This document shows positions 56,061 to 64,000 of a stretch of DNA of 64,000 bases, one piece after another (within the stretch, counting starts at the first letter, position 1; each line of letters starts with the position of its first letter). The DNA lies in contig JAYQIC010000010.1 in assembly GCA_038141425.1 (NCBI GenBank), positions 248,001 through 312,000 of the forward strand, read 5' to 3'. The stretch is from UBA7985 sp038141425 (GTDB taxonomy: Bacteria; Pseudomonadota; Alphaproteobacteria; UBA7985). The notes beneath the pieces were generated by a model. The model saw only the letters and a list, made by a program, of their open reading frames with translations, searched no databases and was not told the origin of the DNA. The position numbers were made by a program, and so were the translations under genes.

Positions 56061-58527
56061 TCATCCCCGCATGCGCTCACCGCCGGGGTCGTAGAAACCG
56101 CGCAGGCTCAGCTGCGCCGGATAGTGCTTGCCTGCAATCTGCACGCTAAAGCCACCTGCCTCAATCCAGTCTGCGCCAATCCCCGTCTCGCGGTGCAGCG
56201 CGACCAGGCCAACCATCTGCTCCAGCCGGAAGCCCCAGTCGCCCGACGTCACGTGGCCCACGATCTCACCCGGCTTTCCAGACGGGCTCGTTGTGGATCA
56301 GGTACGGCCCCTCAGCCCCGGTCAGGCTTGGTACCGAAATCATGGCCGTGCGATAGCGCAGGCGGCCAGCGCGGTGATCCTCGACCTGTTCCAGCAGCCG
56401 GTCGCGGCCAAGGAAGCCGCCGGGCTTGTCGAGATCGACGGCGAAACCCAGCCCGACTTCGTAGGGCGTATCGTCTTCACCGATGTCGTGGCCGAAGTGC
56501 AGAAAGCCCTTCTCGATCCGGCAGGCGTTCATGGCGAACATGCCCATGGGCTCCAGCCCCAGCGGCGCGCCAGCCTCGACCAGGGCCTCGTAGACGCTGC
56601 CTGCGAATTCCGCGCTGATCAGCAGCTCGAACCCGAGCTCGCCCAGAAACGAACGCCGGATCACCCAGCCGCGCGCCAACCCGAGATCGACCTCGCACGC
56701 GCCGCCGAAGGGTAAGGCAGCGGCCGAAACCGCCTCCGGGCTTCCTGTCAGCGCCGCCATGATATCCCGCGATTTCGGCCCGTGCAGGCTGAGCAAGGCA
56801 AAGGCGGCGGTGGCGTCGAACAGCTCGAAGCGCCAGTCCGGGTCTGCGTGGGCGCGGATCCAGTGCTGGTCGCGCATCTGGCTAGGGTGTCCGGTGACCA
56901 CGAGGAAGCGGTTTTCAGCCAGCCGCGTCACGGTGACATCGGCTTCTATGCCCCCCGCTTCGTTCAGAAACGGCGTGTAGATCGATGTCCCGACCGGGCG
57001 GTCGAGATTAGCGGAAGCCACGCGGCTCAGCGCCGCAAGCGCGTCCGGCCCCTGCACGATGAATTTGGCGTACATGGACTGGTCGAGCAGCACGGCTTGA
57101 TCCCGCGCAGCAAGGCACTCGACCTGCATTCGCGCCGACCACGGCTTCCAGCGGATCGACGGCTCACCCGTCCAGCCGCCGCCGAAGTGCATGGGCACTT
57201 CCCAGCCGATGCGTTCGGCAAAGGCAGCCCCGGCCGCGCGCAGTTCGGTGTGCAGCGGCACCCGGCGCAGGCCGCGTGCGCTGTTCACCTGCCGCCCGGG
57301 CCAGTGCAGGCCGTAGTGAAAGCCCACGCTTTCTGCGGCGCGCTCGGCGTTATAGGCGCTGTTGCGCTGGAACGGATGCGCCCGCACTGCCAGCAGCGGC
57401 AGCATCGAGCGCGAAGGCCGACCGTCGATCAGCCACTCGGCCATGGTCAGACCGGTCCCGCCAGAATTGAGGATGCCGTTGGAATTCATCCCCGTGGCCA
57501 GAAACACGCCTTCGACCTCGGCGCTGGGGCCCATGTAGGGCCGCCCGTCGGGGGTAAAGCTCTCGGGTCCGTTGAAGAAAGTCTGGATGCCCAGCCCTTC
57601 GAGCGCCGGCATGCGCGCGAACATGCGCTCCAGCTCCGGCTCGGCGTGCTGCATATCAAAAGGCAGTTCGTCGAACTCGAAATCCTCTGGAATACCGTTC
57701 CGCGCCCAGGCCTTGCCCTGCGCCTCAAACCCGCCGATCAGCAGCTTGCCGGCGTCTTCTTTCCAGTAGGTGCGCTCCTCGGCGATGTTCAGGATCACCT
57801 GCTCCCGGGCCAGCCAGTCCACCGGCTCGGTGACGATGTAGAAGTGCTCGGCGGCGTGCAGCGGCACAGTCATGCCGTGGGCCTTGGCGAAGGGATGGCT
57901 CCACATGCCAGCGGCAATCAACACGCGGTCGGTGGCGATGGTACCTTGTTCTGTGAATACGGCGCGGACCCGGCCGTGCTGAATATCGAGACGCTCGACC
58001 CGGCAGTCTTCGAATACCTGCCCGCCCCTGGCGCGGGCGCCCTTGGACAGCGCGGTGGCCACGTCGATTGCGTTCACCTGCCCGTTCGACGGCAGCAGTA
58101 GGCCCGAGCGCACGTCGTCGACCTCAATGGTCGGCCACAGCGCCGCAATCTGCTCGCGGTCGAGGATCTCGCTTTCGATCTCCATCCGCGCGGCGTGATC
58201 GTGCTGGCGCAGCAGCTGCTCGTGTCGAACCTCGCCGAGTGCGAGGTTAAGGGTGCCGCTTTGCTTGTAACCCGTCGCCTGTCCGGTCTCAGCCTCGAGG
58301 TCCCGGAACAGCTTGGCGGTATATTTGCCCAGTGCGGTTTGCGCAGTGCTGTCGCGCAGCTGCCCAACGATCCCGGCGGCGTGCCAGGTCGTGCCGCTGG
58401 CCAGCTTCCGGCGCTCAAGAAGTACCGCTTCAACCCCGCGCGCGGCCAGGTGATAGAGCGTCGACAGCCCGATGATCCCGCCGCCGATGATGACGACAGG
58501 TGCCTGAGACGGCAGGTTTGGTGCCAC
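56061..58527 (-). CDS. Second dimethylglycine/sarcosine dehydrogenase-like flavoprotein with GcvT domain (frameshifted)
   Basis: About 822 residues, same architecture as the gene at 32627-35058 but clearly diverged. FAD motif VVIIGGGIIGLSTLYHLAAR; the covalent-FAD histidine in SGTTWHAAGIVG; a middle domain with FFNGPESFTPDGRPYMG; a GcvT domain with LLDQSMYAKFIVQGPDALAA, GELGFELLISAEFAG and GMFAMNACRIEKGFLHFGHD. A spurious base near 56272 creates an early stop; corrected, the protein ends with EIVGHVTSGDWGFRLEQMVG and ...GERMRG. It should oxidise an N-methyl group and hand the carbon to folate. It is first in the unit with UPF0261 and the TMADH homologue. Confidence 0.85.
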
Positions 58528-58762
58528 CCTGTTCCTCCCCGACGCGCGCCCTTATCTGGGGACAATCACGCCTCATTCGGTGCGTTATTGTCACCGATGG
58601 AGGATTATGCAACACGACCTGACCGGGGTCAACGATCTCGGACCCGGGCGCGCACGTCCTGATCTGCGTTGCTCGCAGCTTGCACTCTCCATGCATTTGG
58701 TGACACTGCCTCGGCAACGGCACCCGGAAACCAGCACCGCGGCCCGGAAAAGGATCAAAATT

Positions 58763-59979
58763 TTGACAGCTCTGCGCGACCTGACGGCCTCGGCGGTAAT
58801 GATGGGCTTGCTGGCAGCCTTCGTCGGCTACTCAGCCTCCTTCGCCATTGTCATGGCGGCGCTGGAAGCCATGGGTGCTACCGAGGCACAGGCGGCCACG
58901 GGCTGTTCTTTGCGACGCTGGCCATGGGGCTGTGCAGTCTGGTGCTGCCGCTGATCACGCGCGCGCCCTCGGCCATTGCCTGGTCGACGCCGGGGGCTGC
59001 GTTCCTCGCCTCTTCGGCGACCCTGCCCGGGGGCTTTGGCGAGGCTCTGGGCGCGCTCATCACCTGCGGCGTGCTGATCCTGATCACCGGCCTGATCCCG
59101 GCGCTGGGCCGCTGGGTTGGCCGCATTCCCAAGCCCATCGCCAACGCCCTGCTCGCCGGGGTCCTGCTCAAGCTGTGTCTGGCACCAGCGTTGGCGCTGG
59201 GGTCGATCCCGGCGCTGATGATCCCGGTCATTCTGGCGTGGATCGTCGGCCTGCGGCTGAGGGAGCTCGCCGGCATGCCGCTGGCGGTGCTGACCATGGC
59301 CGTGGTGCTCGCCTTTACGGTCGATTTCGAGGCGGCGGGTGCGGCCTTCAGCGCGGGCTGGTTCCCCATGGTGGCGCCCTCGATGCCGATCTTCGAACCG
59401 GTCTCGATGCTCTCGGTCGGGCTGCCACTGTATCTGGTCACCATGGCCGGGCAGAATATTCCGGGCTTTGCCGTGCTCGAGCTCAACAACTTTCCCGCGC
59501 GCCGCCCGCTCATGCTGCGGGTGACGGGGGTGGCCAGCCTGCTCAGCGCGCCCTTCGGGGCCATGCCGATCAACATGTCGGCGATCACGGCGGCGATGAT
59601 GTGCGGTGAGGACGCTGGCGCCGACCCGGCAAAACGCTACTGGGCGGCGACCATCAGCGGCGTCAGCTACTGCCTGCTGGCGCTTCTCGCCGGGGTGACG
59701 GCCACACTGGTGACGATTGCGCCCACGGCGCTGATCATCGGGATTGCCGGGCTGGCGTTGATCCCGGCGCTGGTCGGCTCTCTGCGGTCGGCCTTCAGCG
59801 AACCCGGCCAGCTTGAGGCGCCGGCGCTGACCTTTCTCACGGCGGCCAGCGGTATGACCCTGTTCGGGGTCAGCGGGGCGTTCTGGGGATTGGTGCTGGG
59901 GGGGCTGGTCTGGCTGTCGAAATCACTGCTCAACCGCCAGACCCACGCATCATCGAAGCCGGACGACGACCGAGCCTGA
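58763..59979 (+). CDS. benE: BenE-family benzoate/H+ symporter (frameshifted)
   Basis: About 406 residues with eleven or twelve membrane helices. The start, LTASAVMMGLLAAFVGYSAS, is the BenE/YdcO N-terminus; TTG 58763 with AAAGG upstream fits best (ATG 58691 is an alternative). One G is missing in 58900-58902; after it come LFFATLAMGLCSLVLPLITR, NALLAGVLLKLCLAPALALG, LVTMAGQNIPGFAVLELNNF and MPINMSAITAAMMCGEDAGA. The family imports benzoate and perhaps related aromatic acids with protons. The last 252 bases (from 59728) have a diverged second copy at 62527-62721. Confidence 0.85.
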
Positions 59980-60090
59980 AACAGCCCCCGACCCTCAGAC
60001 TGTCAGGGGAGCCGCAACCAATGGCTGCTCTTTTCAAGCAGAATGAGCGATGAGCGAAGGTCCTGAAATCATCACTTGAATTTTCGTACG

Positions 60091-60100
60091 TTAGTACTAA
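60091..60100. promoter_or_regulatory. Palindrome before the HpaB-family gene
   Basis: TTAGTACTAA is a perfect 10-bp palindrome in the AT-rich leader (59980-60137), 37 bases before ATG 60138. It may be the operator for the TetR regulator encoded just downstream of the monooxygenase, which would then control from a distance. The sequence itself is short, so chance is possible. Confidence 0.35.
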
Positions 60101-60137
60101 TAATGCCTGTCATGCTTATCTATTGAGGAGATACGAC

Positions 60138-61679
60138 ATGCTGGATATCGCTGCCACCGCCTTGCCCACCGGTGAGGAATTCCTTGAGAGCCTGCGTGAC
60201 GATCGCGAAGTCTGGTTCCACGGGGAACGCGTCAAAGATGTGACAACCCATCCAGGTTTTCGGAATTCAGCCCGGTCGTTGGCGCGCCTGTATTCGGCGA
60301 TGCATGACCCGGCGCTAAAGGATAAGGTGCTCGTGCCAACCGACACCGGCAACGGTGGCGAGACCCATGCGGCTTTCCGCATTCAACGCACCAAGGATGA
60401 TCTTCGTGCGGCGCGCAGTGCAATCCGAGTATGGCAAGAGCAGTCCTTTGGCTGGATGGGACGCACTCCTGACTACAAAGCGTCCTTGTTGACTGCTCTG
60501 GGGGCTGATCCGGAGTTCTTCGGCGAATATGCGGATAACGCGCGTTTCTGGTACAAGAAGTCACAGGAAAATGTGCTGCATATGGCCCATGCCATCATCA
60601 ATCCGCCGGTAGATCGCAGCCGTCCCTTTGACGAAGTGAACGATGTGTTTGTCCATGTTGAAAGGGAAACTGATGCCGGGCTCATTGTCAGCGGGGCCAA
60701 GGTGGTTGCGACCGGGTCGCCTCACACACAATATCTGTTTGTGTCCCATGTCGGCGCACCGGCCACGAAGAAGGAATTCGCCTTAGCCTTTATCTGCCCC
60801 ACCAACGCGCCGGGCACCAAGATGTTCTGCCGCAGCTCTTATGAATTTAATGCGGCTGCCGCGACAGGCCCGTTCGAAAACCCGTTGACCAGCCGTCTCG
60901 ATGAAAACGACGCTGTGTTGATTTTCGACAAGACTCTGATCCCGTGGGAAAATGTCATCGTCTACGACATCGACCGCATTAACCGCCTTTGCGATGCCAC
61001 GGAATGGGAAAGCCGGGCCATCCTGCAGGCCAGCACCCGCATGAGCGTCAAGCTGGATTTCCTCGCTGGCGCGCTGAGCAAGGCACTGGACATTACCGGA
61101 GCAGGTAAGTTCCGCGGCGTCGAAGCCGGTCTCGGTGAAGTCGTAAACTGGCGCAATGCGTTGACCGCCATCCGTGACGGCATGATCGAAAACGCTACGC
61201 CGGGACCGGGTGGCAGCCTGTCACCCTGTATGGCCTATGGTCGCTCCTATACGGCGCTGGCGCCGAAACTATACAGCCGCATCCGGGAAATCATCGAAAC
61301 TGTTGTGGCCTCGGGTCTGATTTACCTCAATTCCCACGTTACGGATTTGCAATCGCCGGAAATGCGCCCCTATCTGGACAAGTACCTGCGCGGGTCCGAC
61401 GGGCTGACAGCCCTTGATCGTTCCAAGACGATGAAACTGTTGTGGGATGCCATCGGCAGTGAATTTGGCGCGCGTCATGAGCTCTACGAACTGAACTATT
61501 TCAGGGCACCTGAGATGAACCACTTGCTGGCGCTTGATGATGCGCGGCGCGATGGCATGATGGAGCATGCACGCTCACTCGTGGAAACCTGCATGAGTGA
61601 ATACGAGCTCACGGGTTGGACCGTGGACGACATGTTCCAGCCTACGGATGTTTCCCGCGTTGGGCGGTGGCAAACATGA
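60138..61679 (+). CDS. HpaB-family FADH2-dependent aromatic monooxygenase
   Basis: A 513-residue member of the 4-hydroxyphenylacetate 3-monooxygenase/chlorophenol monooxygenase family: FLESLRDDREVWFHGERVKD, THPGFRNSARSLARLYSAMH, ETDAGLIVSGAKVVATGSPH (substrate/flavin region) and RSSYEFNAAAATGPFENPLT. It needs reduced flavin from a separate reductase, which is not nearby. ATG 60138 follows GAGGAG and is preferred to TTG 60123. Base use differs from most of the window: more A/T in third positions, and no frame errors. With its TetR gene it looks like an acquired cassette set between benE and a benE remnant. Substrate probably a phenol; halogenated phenols are possible. Confidence 0.85.
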   Translation: MLDIAATALPTGEEFLESLRDDREVWFHGERVKDVTTHPGFRNSARSLARLYSAMHDPALKDKVLVPTDTGNGGETHAAFRIQRTKDDLRAARSAIRVWQEQSFGWMGRTPDYKASLLTALGADPEFFGEYADNARFWYKKSQENVLHMAHAIINPPVDRSRPFDEVNDVFVHVERETDAGLIVSGAKVVATGSPHTQYLFVSHVGAPATKKEFALAFICPTNAPGTKMFCRSSYEFNAAAATGPFENPLTSRLDENDAVLIFDKTLIPWENVIVYDIDRINRLCDATEWESRAILQASTRMSVKLDFLAGALSKALDITGAGKFRGVEAGLGEVVNWRNALTAIRDGMIENATPGPGGSLSPCMAYGRSYTALAPKLYSRIREIIETVVASGLIYLNSHVTDLQSPEMRPYLDKYLRGSDGLTALDRSKTMKLLWDAIGSEFGARHELYELNYFRAPEMNHLLALDDARRDGMMEHARSLVETCMSEYELTGWTVDDMFQPTDVSRVGRWQT

Positions 61680-61742
61680 CGCTACAGAAAAACGTGGCCG
61701 GCGCGGAGGTTCTCCGCCCGGCCTTTCTGGTTGCGATGTCTC

Positions 61743-62324
61743 TCAGCCAGAGGCCAACACCTTTTCAAACATCGGGCGTGCAACCTGAGCGGGGAACAAG
61801 CGGTCAAACTTGGCGCTGTGGAGAATCATTCCCTCTACTAGCAGGTTAAGCATATCTGCCGTCGCTTCGTTCGCTCGTTTTAGCAGCAACTGCATGGATC
61901 TTTCTGACCACTCGGCGGCGATGTCTTCAAGGCCGTCATTATTGATGCAGTAGAGAAAGAACTCATAATCAGCAAAAAGCTGCTCACGGTATGTTACTGT
62001 GAGCAACTCCATAAGGTCAGCCAAATCTTGAGCTAGGTCCTCTTCACCGCGTCCAGAATCAACCGCCGCAGTAAACCGCTCTAAGAACCGGTCCCTGGAA
62101 AACACCGCGACATCTCGAAACAGATCGATGCGATCCTTGTAGTGGTAGGTCAAAGATCCCAACGCCACGCCTGACCTGGCAGAAATATCCCGAAACGAGA
62201 TACCTGCAACGCCATTCTCGCGCGCCAATTCATGCGCGGATAAAATGATGCGATGGCGGCGGTTCAAAGCATTGGCATCCCGCTTGGACATGCCATGCGC
62301 CGGAGGACTCAATGTAGTCGACAT
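61743..62324 (-). CDS. TetR-family transcriptional regulator
   Basis: A 193-residue repressor-type protein. The N-terminal helix-turn-helix is typical: RRHRIILSAHELARENGVAG, ISFRDISARSGVALGSLTYH, YKDRIDLFRDV. The C-terminal ligand domain has no recognisable specificity. ATG 62324 is preferred (MSTTLSPPAHG); ATG 62330 is two codons upstream. It is convergent with the monooxygenase gene (63 bases between the stops) and most likely controls it. Like that gene, it is lower in GC than its surroundings. Confidence 0.85.
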   Translation of the reverse strand: MSTTLSPPAHGMSKRDANALNRRHRIILSAHELARENGVAGISFRDISARSGVALGSLTYHYKDRIDLFRDVAVFSRDRFLERFTAAVDSGRGEEDLAQDLADLMELLTVTYREQLFADYEFFLYCINNDGLEDIAAEWSERSMQLLLKRANEATADMLNLLVEGMILHSAKFDRLFPAQVARPMFEKVLASG

Positions 62325-62526
62325 GAACATTTCATATCTCACAACGGAGTTCGGGCCTAGCGGTTTCGAACCCGTGGGATCGAGCTTGTCCAGCGTGCAG
62401 GAGCGCCACCCGCTCACTCTCTTGGAGGAAGTGCAGCAACTGTTCACGGCAAATCGAAGCGGACCTGTCAATGAAGGCCTGCCAAGTATACGCCTTGAAC
62501 TATCAACACGAAGTCATTCGCATACA
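62325..62526. other. Gap between tetR start and the benE remnant
   Basis: About 200 bases holding the presumed tetR promoter. No gene was recognised. The homology to benE begins abruptly at 62527, so the boundary of the inserted segment lies here. Confidence 0.4.
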
Positions 62527-62721
62527 GCGCTGATCATCGGGGTTGCTGGGCTGGCTTTGATCCCGGCGCTGACCTTTCTCACGGCGGCCAGCGGCATGAC
62601 CCTGTTCGGGGTCAGCGGGGCCTTCTGGGGGCTGGTGCTGGGCGGGCTGGTCTGGCTGTCGAAATCACTGGTCAACCGCCAGACCCACGGATCATCTGCG
62701 CCGGACGACAAGCGAGCCTGA
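62527..62721 (+). pseudogene. benE 3' remnant, diverged and internally deleted
   Basis: Matches the last 252 bases of benE (59728-59979) at roughly nine bases in ten, encoding ALIIGVAGLALIPALTFLTA, GMTLFGVSGAFWGLVLGG, LVWLSKSLVNRQTHGSS and the same stop. It lacks 57 bases that in benE lie between two CCGGCGCTG copies (59764-59772 and 59821-59829); only one copy is left, the mark of slippage between direct repeats. There is no start or upstream half, so it is not functional. Substitutions show it is not an assembly duplicate. Confidence 0.85.
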
Positions 62722-62755
62722 ACAGCCCTTTGCCCCGTCTCTCGAAACGACGGGG

Positions 62756-63796
62756 TCAGCGCGGACCGTCGTTGTAGCGCACGCGGTCGACCATCAGTGA
62801 CGCTGCCGGGCGCAGATTACCCACCACGTTGAGATCGCGGCCATCGGACCGGAGTTCCCCGAAACTGGCAACGATATCTGACACCTGCCCACCTGCGATC
62901 ACGGGGTATTCAAACACCTGCTCCGCATAGATTGCCTGCGCGGCGGGCGTGGTCAGGAACTCCATCAGCGCCAGCGCCGCATCCCGGTTGGGGGCATAGC
63001 GCGCCATCGCCATCCCGGAGACATTGACGTGGGTGCCGCGTCCTTCGATATTGGGGAACAGCACCTTGAGCGATGCCCGCCACTGTTGCTGCTCGGGTTC
63101 CTTCTCGTTGGTCTCCATCAAACCGACGTAGTAGGTGTTTCCCAGCCCAAGATCACACTCGCCGCTGTAGATCCCCTTGGCCTGTGCGCGGTCATTGCCT
63201 TCGGGTTCGCGGGCGAGGTTATCGCGCAGACCGGTGAGCCAGGTTTCGGCCGCTGCTTCCCCCAGTTCATCGATCATCGAGGCGAAGAGGGCGAGGTTAT
63301 AACCGTGCTGGCCTGAGCGGGTGCAGATCCGGCCCTTCCATTTCGGGTCGGCCAGTTCCTCGTAGGTGATGCTGTCCTGCTCGACCCGGTCGACCGAGGC
63401 GTAGACGACGCGGCCGCGCTTGGTTAGGGCGAACCAGTGATCGTCCTCATCGCGGAGGGTCGCCGGGACGTTCGCTGCGATTGTCGAAGAGGTGACCGGC
63501 TGGGTCACGCCCTCGTTGACGAAATCAAGCAGTCCGCCGATGTCAGTGGTCAGCAGCACATCCGCCGGGGAACCTGCGCCCTCTGCCACGAGGCGATCCA
63601 CCAACCCCTTCTTGACGAACAGAACCCGGGTATCGATCCCGGTTTCAGCGGTGAAGGCGTCGAGCACCGGCTCGATCAGATCGGTCTGGCGGGTGGAGTA
63701 GATGTTGACGGTGTCCGCCTGGCTTGAGACGGCGAGTGCGACGGAAAGAAGGGTCGAAGCGGCGACAAGTCCAGCAGTGAAAGGACGCGGTGTCAT
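62756..63796 (-). CDS. fbpA: Ferric-iron ABC transporter binding protein
   Basis: A 346-residue periplasmic iron-binding protein with signal peptide (TAGLVAASTLLSVALAVSSQ, cut near ADT). VNIYSTRQTDLIEPVLDAFT is the usual opening with the first Tyr ligand, and GNTYYVGLM holds the adjacent tyrosines that bind ferric iron in FbpA/FutA proteins. GKGICTRSG-like wording is seen as KGRICTRSGQHGYN. The matching permease and ATPase genes are not downstream here. ATG 63796 is the only good start. Frame intact. Confidence 0.87.
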   Translation of the reverse strand: MTPRPFTAGLVAASTLLSVALAVSSQADTVNIYSTRQTDLIEPVLDAFTAETGIDTRVLFVKKGLVDRLVAEGAGSPADVLLTTDIGGLLDFVNEGVTQPVTSSTIAANVPATLRDEDDHWFALTKRGRVVYASVDRVEQDSITYEELADPKWKGRICTRSGQHGYNLALFASMIDELGEAAAETWLTGLRDNLAREPEGNDRAQAKGIYSGECDLGLGNTYYVGLMETNEKEPEQQQWRASLKVLFPNIEGRGTHVNVSGMAMARYAPNRDAALALMEFLTTPAAQAIYAEQVFEYPVIAGGQVSDIVASFGELRSDGRDLNVVGNLRPAASLMVDRVRYNDGPR

Positions 63797-63918
63797 AGTC
63801 TCTGGGTTCCGGGATCAGGGCTTTGGCGTGGGGTGGCGATCCGTGGCCAGCCCCCGACAAGGCAGCGGGTCAAAGATCACAACCTAGCCACTACTCCCCC
63901 ACCGACTCTGGGTCAAGA

Positions 63919-63947
63919 ATAAATAGTACTGCTTTAGTGCTGTTTAT
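63919..63947. promoter_or_regulatory. AT-rich imperfect inverted repeat upstream of fbpA
   Basis: ATAAATAGTAC and GTGCTGTTTAT match in inverse at 9 of 11 positions with a 7-base spacer, in a strikingly AT-rich patch 123-151 bases before the fbpA start. Iron-responsive regulators of alphaproteobacteria (Irr, RirA, Fur) bind AT-rich dyads, so it is a candidate iron box. It overlaps the end of the next upstream gene. Confidence 0.4.
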
Positions 63948-64000
63948 TTCTCTCTGGCCTTCACGCGCTCCCGCCACAGGATCAAACCCCCTGCCCCGAC
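63944..64000 (-). CDS. C-terminal end of a membrane protein, probably DMT/EamA transporter
   Basis: Only the last 18 codons are in the window: VGAGGLILWRERVKAREK and TAA. A glycine-rich hydrophobic stretch ending in WRER and a short basic tail is typical of the end of the tenth helix of EamA-family drug/metabolite transporters. The call rests on this tail alone. It reads toward fbpA, 147 bases away. Confidence 0.4.
   Translation of the reverse strand, partial: VGAGGLILWRERVKAREK

Noticed and set aside
62527..62721. Assembly duplication of benE
   Set aside because: The copy has many substitutions and a 57-bp deletion between direct repeats, so it is a real diverged remnant.

Overview
The window looks like a GC-rich (by eye mid-60s %) heterotrophic alphaproteobacterium, most likely a marine Rhodobacterales or Rhodospirillales relative. 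This rests on gene content only: a smo/mtl polyol cluster, single-gene pntA plus pntB, TctCBA/TctDE, a TmpAB phosphonate pair, GcvT-fused flavoprotein dehydrogenases and an AtuA/DUF4387 pair. No rRNA, tRNA, CRISPR array, phage or transposase gene was seen. Nearly all the sequence is catabolic and transport genes.

Layout. 0-6.4 kb: an operon of unknown substrate (HisD-family dehydrogenase cut by the window edge, two SnoaL-like proteins, LacI regulator, double cupin, MetE-like zinc protein). 6.4-11.6 kb: an Fe-alcohol dehydrogenase divergent from a self-sufficient reductive dehalogenase, then a DUF411 protein. 11.6-18.6 kb (minus): TPP decarboxylase (AruI-like), molybdopterin S/N-oxide reductase (BisC/TorA-like), pntB, pntA. 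18.9-24.3 kb: racemase-like and sulfotransferase-like genes followed by three enzymes of trans-4-hydroxy-L-proline catabolism and a secreted DUF2147 protein. 24.4-31.1 kb: polyol ABC uptake, sorbitol-type SDR, AraC regulator and mannitol dehydrogenase, with regulatory repeats. 31.0-35.1 kb (minus): MttB-family methyltransferase and a dimethylglycine-dehydrogenase-like enzyme. 35.3-38.7 kb: class III PLP enzyme, APH-fold kinase, class I/II aminotransferase. 38.8-39.1 kb: three 52-bp hairpin repeats. 39.1-49.2 kb: TctCBA transporter, AtuA/DUF4387, GNAT and an extra binding protein on the minus strand, divergent from TctDE and a CoA-transferase. 49.3-58.5 kb: metY; tmpA-tmpB; then a minus-strand trio of GcvT-type dehydrogenase, UPF0261 protein and a trimethylamine-dehydrogenase homologue. 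58.7-62.7 kb: a BenE-type transporter, an HpaB-family monooxygenase with a TetR regulator, and a diverged, internally deleted copy of the benE 3' end. 62.7-64 kb: a ferric-iron binding protein and the tail of a probable DMT transporter.

The themes fit together. TmpAB would release glycine betaine and phosphate from trimethylaminoethylphosphonate, and the MttB and GcvT-type dehydrogenases are the kind of enzymes that demethylate such compounds. Hydroxyproline catabolism lies 12 kb from a kinase/phospho-lyase-like pair that could handle hydroxylysine. The dehalogenase, BenE transporter and HpaB monooxygenase point to (halogenated) aromatic compounds.

Quality warning: about 39 places require a one-base correction to restore a conserved protein, many of them a base missing from a short G/C run. 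They hit housekeeping genes such as pntA as well as accessory ones, so they are most simply read as assembly or sequencing errors. Genes are therefore given as full spans across the breaks.
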